Positions 1 to 8,422 of a stretch of 64,000 bases of DNA are shown one piece after another. The first letter of the stretch is position 1. Each line of letters opens with the position of its first letter. The translations under genes and the position numbers were made by a program. Origin of the DNA: Nonomuraea antri (GTDB lineage: Bacteria > Actinomycetota > Actinomycetes > Streptosporangiales > Streptosporangiaceae). Location: contig NZ_JABCPZ010000001.1 of the NCBI RefSeq assembly GCF_013283785.1, positions 62,001 through 126,000 on the forward strand, given 5' to 3'. Under the pieces are notes generated by a model. It had not been told where the DNA came from. It saw only the letters and a list, made by a program, of their open reading frames with translations, and ran no database searches.

Positions 1-1
1 C

Positions 2-1798
2 TTCCTGCGGCTCACCGCCGACTGCGACGCCGCGCTGCGCACCGCCGACCAGCTCACCGTGCTGGCCCGGCTGTCGGCCGAGCACGACAACGTGCTGGCC
101 GCGCTCAGGTTCGCGGTCGACGGCGGCGACCTCGATCTCGGCGCCGGGATCGTGGCGTCGATGTTCTGGTTCTGGCATCTGCGTGGCGCGCAGACCGAGC
201 GGCTGCACTGGACGCGGGCCGTGCTCGCCCTGCCCGGCGAGCCGTCGCCGGAGCTGCGGGCCGTCGTGCTGGTGCTGCGCGGCCTGCTGCGTTACCAGGA
301 CGGGGATGCGGCGGGCGGTGAACGCGCCGTGGCGGCCGGCGTCGAGCTGAGCACGCGGCCGGACGCCTCCGGCGATGCGGCGCGGCCGGAGCCCACGCTG
401 CTGCTGGTCGCCCCCACGTTCCTGGCCGGGCCTGCCGCTGCCGAGGTGGCGCGGCGGCGGGAGCGTGCGTCTGGGTGGGAGCGCGGCATGACGCTGCTGC
501 TCACCGCGGACGGCGGTGGGAGCGGTGGCGGGGACGACGGCGGTCCGGACAGCGGTGGGGGCGATGGCGGCCCGGACGGTGGCGGCGCGGACGGTGGCGG
601 CGCGGACGGTGGCGGCGCGGACGGTGGCGGCGCGGGCGGCGCGTTGGAACGGCTCGAAGCGGCCAGGGTCGAGTTCGAGCGGCTGGGCGAACGCTTCGGC
701 CTGGCCTCGACGCTGCGGATCCTGGCCGAGCACCACGCCCGCCGCGGCGACACGCGGGCCGCGGTGGCCGCGCTCACCCAGGCCGCGACCCCGATCGCGG
801 AACTGGGCGTGGCCGCCGACGGGGCGGAGGTCCACGCCGAGCTGGCCATGACGCTGACCAGGAACGGCGAACTCGACCTGGCCAGGACGGCGCTGGAACG
901 GGCCTGGGAGCACGCCGAGGAGACCAGGGAGGCCCGCACGACCGCGTACGTCAGGCTGGCGCACAGCGAATACCTGATCAGGCGGGGTGAGGCCGAGGCG
1001 GCCCGGCGCGAGCTCGCCCTGGCCGAATCCGGTTTCGCCGGGTCGGAGCTGGCGGGCAGGATCCGGGTCTGGTGCGCCGCACTCCTGGCACTGCTCGCAC
1101 TCCTGGACGACGACCCACCCACCGCCCACCGCCTGCTCGACACAGCACTCCCACCCAGCCAGACCGAGCCGGCACCGGCGGCCCCGACCGGGATGCCGCC
1201 GGAAAACCGGACCAGGGAGCCGCTGGAAGACCCTGCCGGGGAGCCGGCAGCCCACGCGGCCGGGCCGGCACCGGCGAACCCGACCAGGGAGCCGACAGCC
1301 GACTCGACCGGACTGGCACCGGCGAACCCGACCGGGATGCCGCCGGAAGACCCGGCCAGGGAGCCGACAGCCGACGCGGCCGGGCTGACACCGGCGAACC
1401 CAACCAGGGAGCCAGCAGCCGACTCGACCGGGCTGACACCGACAGACCCGACGGGGATGCCGGCAGCGGGCCCGGCTGGGGTGCCGGTCGACCCGACGGA
1501 GGTGCCGGTCGACCCGGCTGGGGTGCCGGTGGCGGATCTGGCGATGCTCGCTCGGCTGCGTGCCGCCGCGGCCGTCGCGGACGGGGCCGCCGAGCGGGCG
1601 GCGTACCTGGTGGGCGTGGCGGCCGCGCTGCTGGGCACCGACGACCGCCGCGGCTACGACGGCCCGCTGCGCACGGCCGAACGCGCCAAGGAGCTGCTCG
1701 GCGAGGCCGCCTTCCAGGCCGCCTACGACAGGGGCGCCGCGCTCTCGCCCGGCGCCGCCACCAAGGCCGTGGCGGACGGCGGTTCAGCACGCCGGTGA
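2..1798 (+). CDS. AfsR/BTAD-type ATPase regulator, C-terminal TPR part (5' truncated by window)
   Basis: The reading frame is open from base 2, so the true start lies upstream of the window. The first visible residues (FLRLTADCDAALR, then LSAEHDNVLAALRFAV) match the junction that follows the NB-ARC ATPase in AfsR-like regulators, where the TPR sensor half begins. What remains is an alpha-helical, Ala/Leu/Glu-rich region. It is interrupted by a Gly/Asp run (bases about 505-640) and by a Pro/Thr repeat block (about 1163-1520), both unusual for this family. The stop codon at 1796-1798 lies inside the degenerate repeat array that begins near 1784. The N-terminal winged helix, BTAD and P-loop are not visible, so a LuxR-type LAL protein cannot be excluded. 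The role as a transcriptional regulator is inferred from the family. Confidence 0.7.
   Translation, partial: FLRLTADCDAALRTADQLTVLARLSAEHDNVLAALRFAVDGGDLDLGAGIVASMFWFWHLRGAQTERLHWTRAVLALPGEPSPELRAVVLVLRGLLRYQDGDAAGGERAVAAGVELSTRPDASGDAARPEPTLLLVAPTFLAGPAAAEVARRRERASGWERGMTLLLTADGGGSGGGDDGGPDSGGGDGGPDGGGADGGGADGGGADGGGAGGALERLEAARVEFERLGERFGLASTLRILAEHHARRGDTRAAVAALTQAATPIAELGVAADGAEVHAELAMTLTRNGELDLARTALERAWEHAEETREARTTAYVRLAHSEYLIRRGEAEAARRELALAESGFAGSELAGRIRVWCAALLALLALLDDDPPTAHRLLDTALPPSQTEPAPAAPTGMPPENRTREPLEDPAGEPAAHAAGPAPANPTREPTADSTGLAPANPTGMPPEDPAREPTADAAGLTPANPTREPAADSTGLTPTDPTGMPAAGPAGVPVDPTEVPVDPAGVPVADLAMLARLRAAAAVADGAAERAAYLVGVAAALLGTDDRRGYDGPLRTAERAKELLGEAAFQAAYDRGAALSPGAATKAVADGGSARR
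505..645 (+). repeat. Gly/Asp-coding simple repeat inside the regulator
   Basis: A run of GGTGGCGGCGCGGAC-type 15-base units is repeated in frame and encodes (DGGGA)n after an irregular GGGSGGGDDGGPDSGGG lead-in. At least three consecutive exact 15-base copies lie at about 581-630. Such tracts form flexible linkers and expand or contract by slippage. Confidence 0.85.
1163..1525 (+). repeat. Pro/Thr-rich tandem repeat inside the regulator
   Basis: In-frame imperfect repeats encode units such as PANPTREPTADSTGL and PANPTGMPPEDPAREP. They shrink at the end to (V)DPxxVPVDPAGVP. The period is about 48 bases for half-units and about 96 for full units. The block separates the helical TPR region from a final conserved-looking helical segment (AMLARLRAAAAVADG onward), so it acts as an inserted linker. 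Confidence 0.8.
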
Positions 1799-2030
1799 CC
1801 AAGTGGCGGACGGCGCCTCAGCGCGCCAGTGACCAGGCGGCGACTCAGCGCGCCAGCGACCAGATGGCGGGCGGCGGCTCAGCGCGCCAGCGAACAGATG
1901 GCGGGCGGCGGTTCAGTGCGCCGGTGACCAAGTGGCGGACGGCGCCTCAGCACCGCAGTTACCAGGTGGCGGCTCAACGCGCCGGCGACCAGGTCGTGGC
2001 GCCTCAGCGCGCCAGTGACCAGGTGGCGCC
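1784..2030. repeat. Eight-copy degenerate array derived from the 3' end of the 2004-2825 gene
   Basis: A unit of the form TCAGCGCGCCAGTGACCAG followed by GTGGCG recurs with its TCA at 1784, 1818, 1845, 1879, 1913, 1947, 1974 and 2004. The spacings are 27, 30 or 34 bases. The last copy is the coding end (ATWSLAR plus stop) of the minus-strand gene. The first copy contains the stop codon of the plus-strand regulator. The array fills the whole convergent intergenic gap. Confidence 0.9.
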
Positions 2031-2825
2031 GTCGGTCGGGTTGCGGTTCTCCGCGGCCGAGCCGAGCACGTCCGTGATGTCGACCACGTCGCCCGCCGGC
2101 GGCGGCGTGATCGACACCTTCGTGCCCCAGCCGTCGTACCGGGTGTCGACGACGTCGTGGACCGTGTGCTCGACCCACTTGCCCTTGTCGTCGGGCCACG
2201 TGTCCACGTACGTGAAATCCGTGATCAGGCGGACGGGCAGCTGCCGCGCGTCCAGGAAGAGCCGGTAGGAGAACGTCACCCGCTTGCTATCGCCGACCGA
2301 GGCGTCCCCGGAACGCTTCCCAGGGACGAACACGCCCCGGTACTCCGAGCCCTTGACCGTGGCCGCCTTCGCGACCAGCGTCCGCAGGATCTTCGGGTCG
2401 AAGACGTCGAGGGGCTGGTAGCCCCGCCAGCCGTTGTTCCAGGTGCTGCCGTCGCCGAAGCGGACCCAGGTCGGCCAGGCCGGCATGGTTCCCCACTCGA
2501 AGCCGAGCACGTAGGTGTAGCGGCCGACTTTGACGGTCCGGGTGGTCTCCGCGACCCCGTCGGTCGTCCAGCGCGAGGTGAGGTCGAAGCCGTCCGCGCG
2601 GGAGGCGCTGAACCCGATCTTCCCGGTGGTCCTGGTCACGCCCGGTGGGAGGCGGTCGACGGTGGTCTTGATCGTCTCGTCCACCAGGACGCCGCGACCG
2701 GGCACGAACTGTTCCCGCAGGACGCCGGCCGGGTCCTGAGCCGTCGCCGCCAGGACGGGCGGGCCGCCGACGGTGCAGAGCCCGACGGCCATGGCGAGAA
2801 CGATGGCGAGACGACGACGTTTCAT
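2004..2825 (-). CDS. Secreted protein of unknown function
   Basis: 273 residues, starting MKRRRLAIVLAM and followed by a hydrophobic stretch. There is a likely signal-peptidase I site near VLAATA|QD. No lipobox cysteine sits in the right context, so it is probably released rather than lipid-anchored. The mature part is rich in beta-type alternation with many Trp and Tyr (FEWGTMPAWPTWVRF, GWRGYQPLDVFDP). The overall pattern is reminiscent of LppX/LprG or LolA-like folds, but I cannot confirm that. A nearby start ATG is preceded by GGAGG. The gene converges on the regulator at 2-1798, and its last codons form one unit of the tandem array between them. The function is unknown. Confidence 0.7.
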   Translation of the reverse strand: MKRRRLAIVLAMAVGLCTVGGPPVLAATAQDPAGVLREQFVPGRGVLVDETIKTTVDRLPPGVTRTTGKIGFSASRADGFDLTSRWTTDGVAETTRTVKVGRYTYVLGFEWGTMPAWPTWVRFGDGSTWNNGWRGYQPLDVFDPKILRTLVAKAATVKGSEYRGVFVPGKRSGDASVGDSKRVTFSYRLFLDARQLPVRLITDFTYVDTWPDDKGKWVEHTVHDVVDTRYDGWGTKVSITPPPAGDVVDITDVLGSAAENRNPTDGATWSLAR

Positions 2826-2886
2826 CAGACCTCCATCCGAGTCACGTGCGGAAGGAATCCTGCCGTCACGGGATCACGGAGTGATC

Positions 2887-3918
2887 TCACTTCCTCCTGG
2901 TGCTCTCCCGTGGATGCAGCTCGGTCTGCAGGACCATGCGGGTGGTCGGCCGGTTCGGGTTGTCGATGCGGTCGGCCAGCAGCTGGGCGGCGGCCCGGCC
3001 CAGCTCGTACGTCGGCTGGCTGACGTAGCTCAGCGACGGCCGGAACAGCCGCGCCCACGGGATGTCGTCGAAGCCGATCACGCCCACCTGGTCGGGCACG
3101 GTCACCTCGCGCTCGGTCAGGCATTCCACCGCGCCCACCGTCATCAGGTTGTTGGCCACGAAGACCGCGTCGAAGTCGACGCCCTCGTCGAGCAGCGAGG
3201 CCATCGCGGAGTAGCCGCCGTCCTCGCGGAAGTCGGCGTGCCTGATCAGCGCCCGGTCCTGCGGCACGCCGAACGACTTCAGCGCCCGCTGGTAGCCGCG
3301 CAGCCGCTCCATGGCGGTGGACATGCGGCGCGGTCCTGTGATGCAGGCGATCCTGCGGTAGCCGGAGTCGAGCAGGTGGGTGGTGGCCTGTTCGGCGCCC
3401 TTCTCGTTGTCCACCAGCACGGCGTCCACGTCGGTGTCGGCGAGCTCGCGGTCGATGGTCACCACCGCGGTGCCCGCCGCCACCAGGGCGCTGATGTCGG
3501 TGGCGTCGTCGGCGGGCGAGATGATGATCCCGGCCATGTTGTCGGCCAGGGCGACCGCGATGTACTCGGCCTCCCTCGCCCGATTCTCGTCGGTGTTGCA
3601 GAGCACGACGGAGTAGCCGAACTGCCTGCCGCCGTCCTCCACCCCGCGGACGAGCGAGGTGAAGAACGGGTTGCCGACGTCGGAGACGAGGACCGCCCAG
3701 AGCGTGGTCTGCCTGCGTCTGAGGTTGCGTGCCACGCCGTTGGGCCGGTAGCCGAGCTCGACGACCGCCGCGTGCACGCGGGCGGCCAGCTCGGGGTTGA
3801 CCGTGGCGCGGCCGTTGAGCACGCGAGAGACGGTCGCGGCGGAGACACCCGCGTGCCGCGCGACATCCTGGATCTTGAGCAACCTCGTCCCATCTGAATG
3901 GCAGGGAGATCTCGGCAA
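2887..3918 (-). CDS. LacI-family transcriptional repressor of the GH172/ABC cluster
   Basis: An N-terminal LacI helix-turn-helix (KIQDVARHAGVSAATVSRVLNG) is followed by the hinge and a periplasmic-binding-like effector domain (WAVLVSDVGNPFFTSLVRGVEDG; GVIGFDDIPWARL). The length, about 340 residues, is typical. The start is uncertain: TTG at 3918 or TTG at 3882, the latter placing the helix-turn-helix at residue 3. It is the last gene of a five-gene minus-strand operon with a sugar importer and a DUF2961 enzyme. It probably represses that operon and itself through the AATCGATT palindromes at 3938, 8211 and 8363. The effector is presumably an arabinofuranoside-type sugar; this is inference. Confidence 0.9.
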   Translation of the reverse strand: MPRSPCHSDGTRLLKIQDVARHAGVSAATVSRVLNGRATVNPELAARVHAAVVELGYRPNGVARNLRRRQTTLWAVLVSDVGNPFFTSLVRGVEDGGRQFGYSVVLCNTDENRAREAEYIAVALADNMAGIIISPADDATDISALVAAGTAVVTIDRELADTDVDAVLVDNEKGAEQATTHLLDSGYRRIACITGPRRMSTAMERLRGYQRALKSFGVPQDRALIRHADFREDGGYSAMASLLDEGVDFDAVFVANNLMTVGAVECLTEREVTVPDQVGVIGFDDIPWARLFRPSLSYVSQPTYELGRAAAQLLADRIDNPNRPTTRMVLQTELHPRESTRRK

Positions 3919-3935
3919 GAGTCTAGACCCCGCCG

Positions 3936-3947
3936 GAAATCGATTAC
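3936..3947. promoter_or_regulatory. LacI-type operator (AATCGATT palindrome) before the repressor gene
   Basis: GAAATCGATTAC overlaps the stop codon of the upstream DUF2961 gene and lies just ahead of the LacI start. The same core occurs twice upstream of the operon (8211-8218 and 8363-8370), which suggests autoregulation. Confidence 0.55.
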
Positions 3948-5026
3948 TGGCGGGGCGGGAACGGCAGTCGTTCCTCGACCGGCGCCAGGCCGAACGGCTT
4001 GTGCGGCAGCGTCTGGTACCAGTAGGCGACCGAAGAGAAGTCGTCGGAGCGCTTGTTGGCGTGCCCGTGCTCGATCGTCACCCTGATCGACTCGTCGAAG
4101 GTGATCGGGTCCTCCACGTGGAAGCGGTACAGGGAGATCTCGCCGCTCCAGTTGTCGCCGCCGGGCATGGTGATGCCGTGGTACGGCGCGTGGTAGGCCT
4201 GCGTGGGGCACCAGGCGGTGTTGAAGTAGTCCTCGGTGCCGGTGCCGTGCAGCGACGGCGGGAACGGCTCGCCGTCGATGAAGATCATGTCGTCGCCCTC
4301 GCCGTACCAGTTCCAGTCGCTGGTCTCGCGCAGGTTGCGGATGTTGAGCACGCAGCCGACGTAGTGGCCGCGGCCCTCGGCGTCGAGGATGACGTAGTTG
4401 CCGTCGCCGGTGTCGTTGATGCCCTCGACCTGGTACTCGCGGTTGCTCTGCGCGCCCTGCTCGACGCCGTCGGTGGGCAGCTCGCGGTGCCACTGGGCGT
4501 GGAAGTAGCCCAGGTCGTCGGCGGCGGAGTCGAACAGCTCGTAGTCGATGTAGTAGTAGAAGAAGACGGGCTCCTGCGACAGCTCGCTGATCAGCTCGAC
4601 CTTGGCCCGGCTCGCGAACGGCATGTGGAACCAGGAGTTGAAGCTCTTGCCGTCCTGCGGGCTCATCTGCAGCGGCGCGGAGACGAAGTTGGTCGTCTTG
4701 GCGTGGCCCATGCCGAAGAAGTCGCCCAGCGGCACCAGCACGCTCGGGTGCTCGGAGTCGTCCCAGGTGATCTTCAGGACGAGCCTGCGCAGGTAGTCGA
4801 CGTCCACCGCGTCGGGTACGTCCTTGAGCGGCAGCGCGACCGTGCACCAGATGTGGTTGATCGAGCCGGGGCCCTCGATGTCGGCGAGGGTCACGGTGGT
4901 GCCCGCCTCGACGGTCAGCCGGTCCTCGTTGCCGCCGCTGCGGTCGTAGCTGGAGGCCCGGCGCCGCTTGCTCGCCCGCAGCCGGGGCAGGTCGCGCAGG
5001 CTGCTGCCGTGGTTGCCGTACGTCAT
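3944..5026 (-). CDS. DUF2961 / GH172-family glycoside hydrolase
   Basis: 360 residues with no signal peptide, so cytosolic. Hallmarks of DUF2961 are in order: SSYDRSGGNEDR near residue 25, a GPGSINHIWCT strand, VPLGDFFGMG, GEGDDMIFIDGE, PPSLHGTGTEDYFN, and a C-terminal EHGHANKRSDDFSSVAYWYQ block. Family members in CAZy GH172 include a difructose-dianhydride/alpha-D-fructofuranosidase and bacterial exo-D-arabinofuranosidases. Conserved acidic residues in the GEGDD and GTGTEDY blocks are the natural catalytic candidates. The start ATG follows AAGGA by nine bases and lies 12 bases after the permease stop. It probably trims imported furanosides; the exact sugar is not determinable from sequence. 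Confidence 0.88.
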   Translation of the reverse strand: MTYGNHGSSLRDLPRLRASKRRRASSYDRSGGNEDRLTVEAGTTVTLADIEGPGSINHIWCTVALPLKDVPDAVDVDYLRRLVLKITWDDSEHPSVLVPLGDFFGMGHAKTTNFVSAPLQMSPQDGKSFNSWFHMPFASRAKVELISELSQEPVFFYYYIDYELFDSAADDLGYFHAQWHRELPTDGVEQGAQSNREYQVEGINDTGDGNYVILDAEGRGHYVGCVLNIRNLRETSDWNWYGEGDDMIFIDGEPFPPSLHGTGTEDYFNTAWCPTQAYHAPYHGITMPGGDNWSGEISLYRFHVEDPITFDESIRVTIEHGHANKRSDDFSSVAYWYQTLPHKPFGLAPVEERLPFPPRQ

Positions 5027-5038
5027 GCGATGAGATCC

Positions 5039-5839
5039 TTACTTCAGTCCGGAGGTCTTGATCGCCTCGACCAGGCGGCGCTGGCCGATCACGAAGGCGA
5101 TCAGGGTGGGCACGGCCGCGATCACGGTCGCGGCCAGGACGTAGTTCCAGGCCGAGCCGTACTGGCCCTGGAGTGTGGCGATGCCGACCTGCACCATGCG
5201 CAGCTCGGGGTCGCGGGTGGCGGTCAGCGGCCACAGGAACGCGTTCCAGTTGGCCAGGAAGAACAGCACGGCCAGCGAGGCGAGCACCGGACGGCTGACC
5301 GGCACGATCACCTGCCACCAGCGCCGGAAGTATCCGCACCCGTCCAGGTCGGAGGCCTCTTCCAGCTCCCGGGGGATGTTCAGGTAGTACTGGCGGAGCA
5401 GGAAGATCCCGAAGGCGTGGAAGATCGCCGGCAGGATCAGCCCCGCGTACGTGTCGAGCAGCCCCAGCTCCTTGACCACCAGGAAGAGCGGCACCAGGAT
5501 CACCGGCAACGACACCAGCAGCGTCGACACGATGGTCCCGAAGATCACCTGACGGCCCGGGAAGCGCAGCCTGGCCAGCGCGTACGCCGCCATCGAGTGC
5601 AGCACCAGCGCGACCACCGTGACGATCACGGAGACGATCGCGCTGTTCAGCATGTACTTGCCGATCGGGATCTCGGTCAGCGCGTAGATCAGGTTGTCCA
5701 GGGTCAGCTCGCTGGGCAGCTCGGCGCGGAAGATCTCGTCCTTCGGCTTCAGCACCGTGACGAGCATCCACAGCAGCGGCGCCACGGTGACGGCCGCCAG
5801 CACGTAGCCCGTGATCGCACGAAGGTGCTTACCTGCCAT
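5039..5839 (-). CDS. Carbohydrate ABC transporter permease (MalG-like, CUT1)
   Basis: 266 residues with six predicted membrane segments. The cytoplasmic EAA loop is visible (ELEEASDLDGCGYFRRWWQVIVP) along with the usual end LVEAIKTSGLK. The start overlaps the upstream permease by 11 bases, showing translational coupling. It pairs with the MalF-like permease at 5829-6779 and the lipoprotein at 6819-8174 to form the membrane channel. No ATPase gene is nearby, as usual for actinomycete CUT1 systems that share an MsiK-type ATPase. Confidence 0.93.
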   Translation of the reverse strand: MAGKHLRAITGYVLAAVTVAPLLWMLVTVLKPKDEIFRAELPSELTLDNLIYALTEIPIGKYMLNSAIVSVIVTVVALVLHSMAAYALARLRFPGRQVIFGTIVSTLLVSLPVILVPLFLVVKELGLLDTYAGLILPAIFHAFGIFLLRQYYLNIPRELEEASDLDGCGYFRRWWQVIVPVSRPVLASLAVLFFLANWNAFLWPLTATRDPELRMVQVGIATLQGQYGSAWNYVLAATVIAAVPTLIAFVIGQRRLVEAIKTSGLK

Positions 5840-6779
5840 CGAACCGGCCTCCCTTCGTGAAACCGAACATGATCCCGGTCGCCACGACCAGGAAGCCGAC
5901 GACGGCCGTGGTCAGCGCGGCCGCGTAACCGTAGTTGTTCATGGTGAAGGCCTGCTGGTAGATGTAGAAGACCACGCTGGACGTGCTGCCCGCCGGGCCG
6001 CCCTTGGTCAGCACGTACACCAGGTCGAAGGCCTGCAGGCCGGTCACCGCGCCCACGGTCGAGTTCACCAGCACGAAGAAGCTGGTCGGCCGCAGCAGCG
6101 GCCAGGTGATGTGCCTGAACCGCTCCCACGGGCCGGCCCCGTCGATCTGGGCGGCCTCGTCGTACTCCTTCGGGATGTCCTTGAGCCCGCCGAGCAGGAT
6201 CAGCATCTGGTAGCCCATCAGGAACCAGACGCTGATCACGACCAGCGCCCCGAGCGCCAGCGCCGGGTTGCCCAGGAACGACACGTCGCCGAGGCCGAAG
6301 GGCCGCAGCAGCGCCGGCACCGCCCCCTGCTTGTCGACCAGCAGGAACTGCCAGACGACCCCGACCACGACCAGGCTGATGACGTGCGGCAGGAAGAACA
6401 GCGTGCGCACCAGGCCGACGCCGGGGAAGTGGTCGCGGACCAGCAGGGCGAGCCCGAGGCTGACCACGAACCCGATCGGCACGAAGGTCACCATGTAGGT
6501 GATGGTCACCTTCACGCTCTGCCAGAGCTGGGTGTCGGCGGCCATGAGCCGGAAGTTGTCCAGGCCCACGAAGGTGTAGCCGCCGAACCCGTCCGCCTTG
6601 AACAACGAGATGCCGACGGCCAGCACCATGGGGAGTCCGACGAAGATCAGCAGGCCGAGCAGGTCGGGCAGCACGAAGGCGTAGCCGGCGATCGCCTCAC
6701 GCCGCTTGCGGCTGAGTGCGCGCGGCGGCACACCGGGCCGCTGCCTCACCGTCCTGCCTGACTCCACCATTGTGGCCAT
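5829..6779 (-). CDS. Carbohydrate ABC transporter permease (MalF-like, CUT1)
   Basis: 316 residues. The N-terminal arm is Arg-rich (RALSRKRREAIAGYAFVLPDLLG) and six membrane segments follow. The EAA motif is EYDEAAQIDGAGPWERFRHITWP, and the characteristic LVYVLTKGGPAGSTSSVVFYIY block is present near the C-terminus. The ATG at 6779 is preceded by GAAAGG. It lies 39 bases behind the binding-protein gene in the same operon and is coupled to the next permease by overlap. Confidence 0.93.
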   Translation of the reverse strand: MATMVESGRTVRQRPGVPPRALSRKRREAIAGYAFVLPDLLGLLIFVGLPMVLAVGISLFKADGFGGYTFVGLDNFRLMAADTQLWQSVKVTITYMVTFVPIGFVVSLGLALLVRDHFPGVGLVRTLFFLPHVISLVVVGVVWQFLLVDKQGAVPALLRPFGLGDVSFLGNPALALGALVVISVWFLMGYQMLILLGGLKDIPKEYDEAAQIDGAGPWERFRHITWPLLRPTSFFVLVNSTVGAVTGLQAFDLVYVLTKGGPAGSTSSVVFYIYQQAFTMNNYGYAAALTTAVVGFLVVATGIMFGFTKGGRFDGR

Positions 6780-6818
6780 GCTTGTCGCCTTTCTTCACGG
6801 GGTGAGCTGGTCGGGGGA

Positions 6819-8174
6819 CTACAGCATGGCTGCGCCCTGGTAGCCCTTCAGGAAGACGTCGATCTTGGCCGCCGCGTCGGCCGCGGCCTTCATCGGGTCG
6901 GTTCCGCCGAGCTGCGCCGCCTGGATGGCGTCGGAGATGGCCTTGTACACCTCGGGGGTGTAGCGCGGCTCGCCCCTGCTGCCCGGGACGACCTGCTCCA
7001 GGAAGACCTTGAGCGCCGGATTGTCGAACGCGCCGGCCGCCTTGGCCGCCTCCTGCACGGACTTGCGGGCCGGCAGGTTCGTCTTGACGACGGTGTTCCA
7101 CTGCCTGCCGCGCTCGATGCCGTCCTTGTCCATCGAGCCGAGCGCCCAGGCGATGAACTTGCCCGCCGCGTCGGGGTTGGCGCCCTTGGCGTTGGCCACG
7201 AACGCCCAGCCGCCCACGTCCGTGGTGTACGTGCCGCCGTCGGGCACGGGCAGCGGGAAGACGCCGTACTTGTAGTCCTTCAGGTCGGTGGCCATCTGGG
7301 ACACCGACCAGATGCCGCTCTGCTGCATGCCGGCGAAGCCCGCGCCCAGGTTGGCCGGCAGGTTGCCGGCGCCGTCGCCCTGCGGCTTGCGCGGCGCGAC
7401 CTTGGTGTTGACCGCGTCCTGCCAGAGCTTGAGCGCCGCGTGCACGGCCGGGGAGTTGAACCCGGCGTTGCCGTTCTCCGGCACCGCCGCGCCGCCGCCC
7501 ATCCACATGAACGGGTACCAGGTGAAGTTCTGGTAGTAGCCGGGGATGGTCTCGAACAGCAGGCCGAAGCGGTCCTTGGTGGTCAGCTTGCCGGCGACGT
7601 CGAGCATCTGGTCCCAGGTCTTGGGGATGTCGGCCTCGGACAGCTTGGCCTTCTCGAACGCCTCGACGCTGTAGTACATGGCCAGCGGCTCGGCCTCCAT
7701 CGGCAGGCCGTAGACCTTGTCGTTGACCTTGCGGGTGCCGATGACGCCGGGCTCGAAGTCGGCCAGCGCCTCGGGCTTGAGGTGCGGGGTGAGGTCGGCG
7801 AGCACCCCGCCGTTGTGGTAGCGCAGGAAGTCGCCGGGGCTGAGCAGGAAGATGTCCGGCCCCTGGCCTGCGGAGAACGCGGTCTGCAGCGCGGTGCCCG
7901 CCAGGTACTCTGACACCGGCAGGTAGTGCAGCTTGATTTTGACTTCGTTGTTGGCGTTCCAGGCCGCCACCATGTCGGTGAACCACTTGCTCTGTGCGTC
8001 ACCGTTGGGGTTGGGGCCGTAGAAGTTCCAGAAGACGAGTTCCTTGGCGTTTCCGGACTTCCCGCCGCTGCCGCCGCCGCAGGCGGACAGCAGTGGGGCC
8101 GCCATGGCCGTCCCTAACATGACCGCGCCGCCACGCAGCAACGATCGGCGAGTCACCCTCTCGAAGGTCGACAT
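6819..8174 (-). CDS. Extracellular sugar-binding lipoprotein of ABC importer
   Basis: A twin-arginine signal (VTRRSLLRGGAVMLG) is followed by a lipobox (LLSAC|GGG), indicating a Tat-exported lipoprotein. The mature body has family-1 solute-binding features (LVFWNFYGPNPNGDAQSKW, GQGPDIFLLSPGDFLRY, GGWAFVANAKG). I chose ATG 8174 because AGGAGG sits six bases upstream; the ATG at 8180 would touch the ribosome site. The protein is then 451 residues. It is the first gene of the importer/DUF2961/LacI operon, with operator-like palindromes at 8211 and 8363 in its upstream region. Confidence 0.93.
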   Translation of the reverse strand: MSTFERVTRRSLLRGGAVMLGTAMAAPLLSACGGGSGGKSGNAKELVFWNFYGPNPNGDAQSKWFTDMVAAWNANNEVKIKLHYLPVSEYLAGTALQTAFSAGQGPDIFLLSPGDFLRYHNGGVLADLTPHLKPEALADFEPGVIGTRKVNDKVYGLPMEAEPLAMYYSVEAFEKAKLSEADIPKTWDQMLDVAGKLTTKDRFGLLFETIPGYYQNFTWYPFMWMGGGAAVPENGNAGFNSPAVHAALKLWQDAVNTKVAPRKPQGDGAGNLPANLGAGFAGMQQSGIWSVSQMATDLKDYKYGVFPLPVPDGGTYTTDVGGWAFVANAKGANPDAAGKFIAWALGSMDKDGIERGRQWNTVVKTNLPARKSVQEAAKAAGAFDNPALKVFLEQVVPGSRGEPRYTPEVYKAISDAIQAAQLGGTDPMKAAADAAAKIDVFLKGYQGAAML

Positions 8175-8208
8175 TTCCATCCTCCTGATGTTGAGGGCCT
8201 CGAGGCGA

Positions 8209-8220
8209 GCAATCGATTTC
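8209..8220. promoter_or_regulatory. LacI-type operator upstream of the sugar-binding gene
   Basis: GCAATCGATTTC contains the same AATCGATT core as 3938 and 8363. It lies about 35 bases upstream of the start at 8174, a position where a bound repressor would block transcription or clear the promoter. Confidence 0.6.
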
Positions 8221-8360
8221 TCAGAAATGTAGGAGCCGCTCGCCGAGCCGTCAAGGACTGGCAGTCACGGCTGTATAACCTCTCGGCACACAGGCCGGTG
8301 ACGTCCGTGATCCGCCGGGAGCTGGGGCGGCGTCGCGGCTTGCGGATTCGCCGTCGTCAG

Positions 8361-8372
8361 GGAATCGATTTC
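8361..8372. promoter_or_regulatory. Distal LacI-type operator of the GH172/ABC operon
   Basis: GGAATCGATTTC is nearly identical to the 8209 site and lies 152 bases further upstream. Two similarly oriented sites allow looping. The rest of the 8175-8422 gap is GC-rich and shows no other feature. Confidence 0.55.
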
Positions 8373-8422
8373 AGAGGTGAGCGCCCCTCATCCTGTTCCG
8401 AGCGGCGGCCCGCTCGCCGGAG

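Noticed and set aside
292-1638. Long open frame on the minus strand opposite the AfsR-like regulator
   Set aside because: Its product is a low-complexity Ser/Ala/Pro string that mirrors the repeats of the plus-strand gene. It is a by-product of the high GC content, with no ribosome site or domain.
3459-5771. 770-residue minus-strand frame across three operon genes
   Set aside because: Arg/Ala/Pro-rich shadow of the permease, DUF2961 and LacI genes in another frame. The real frames carry the family motifs.
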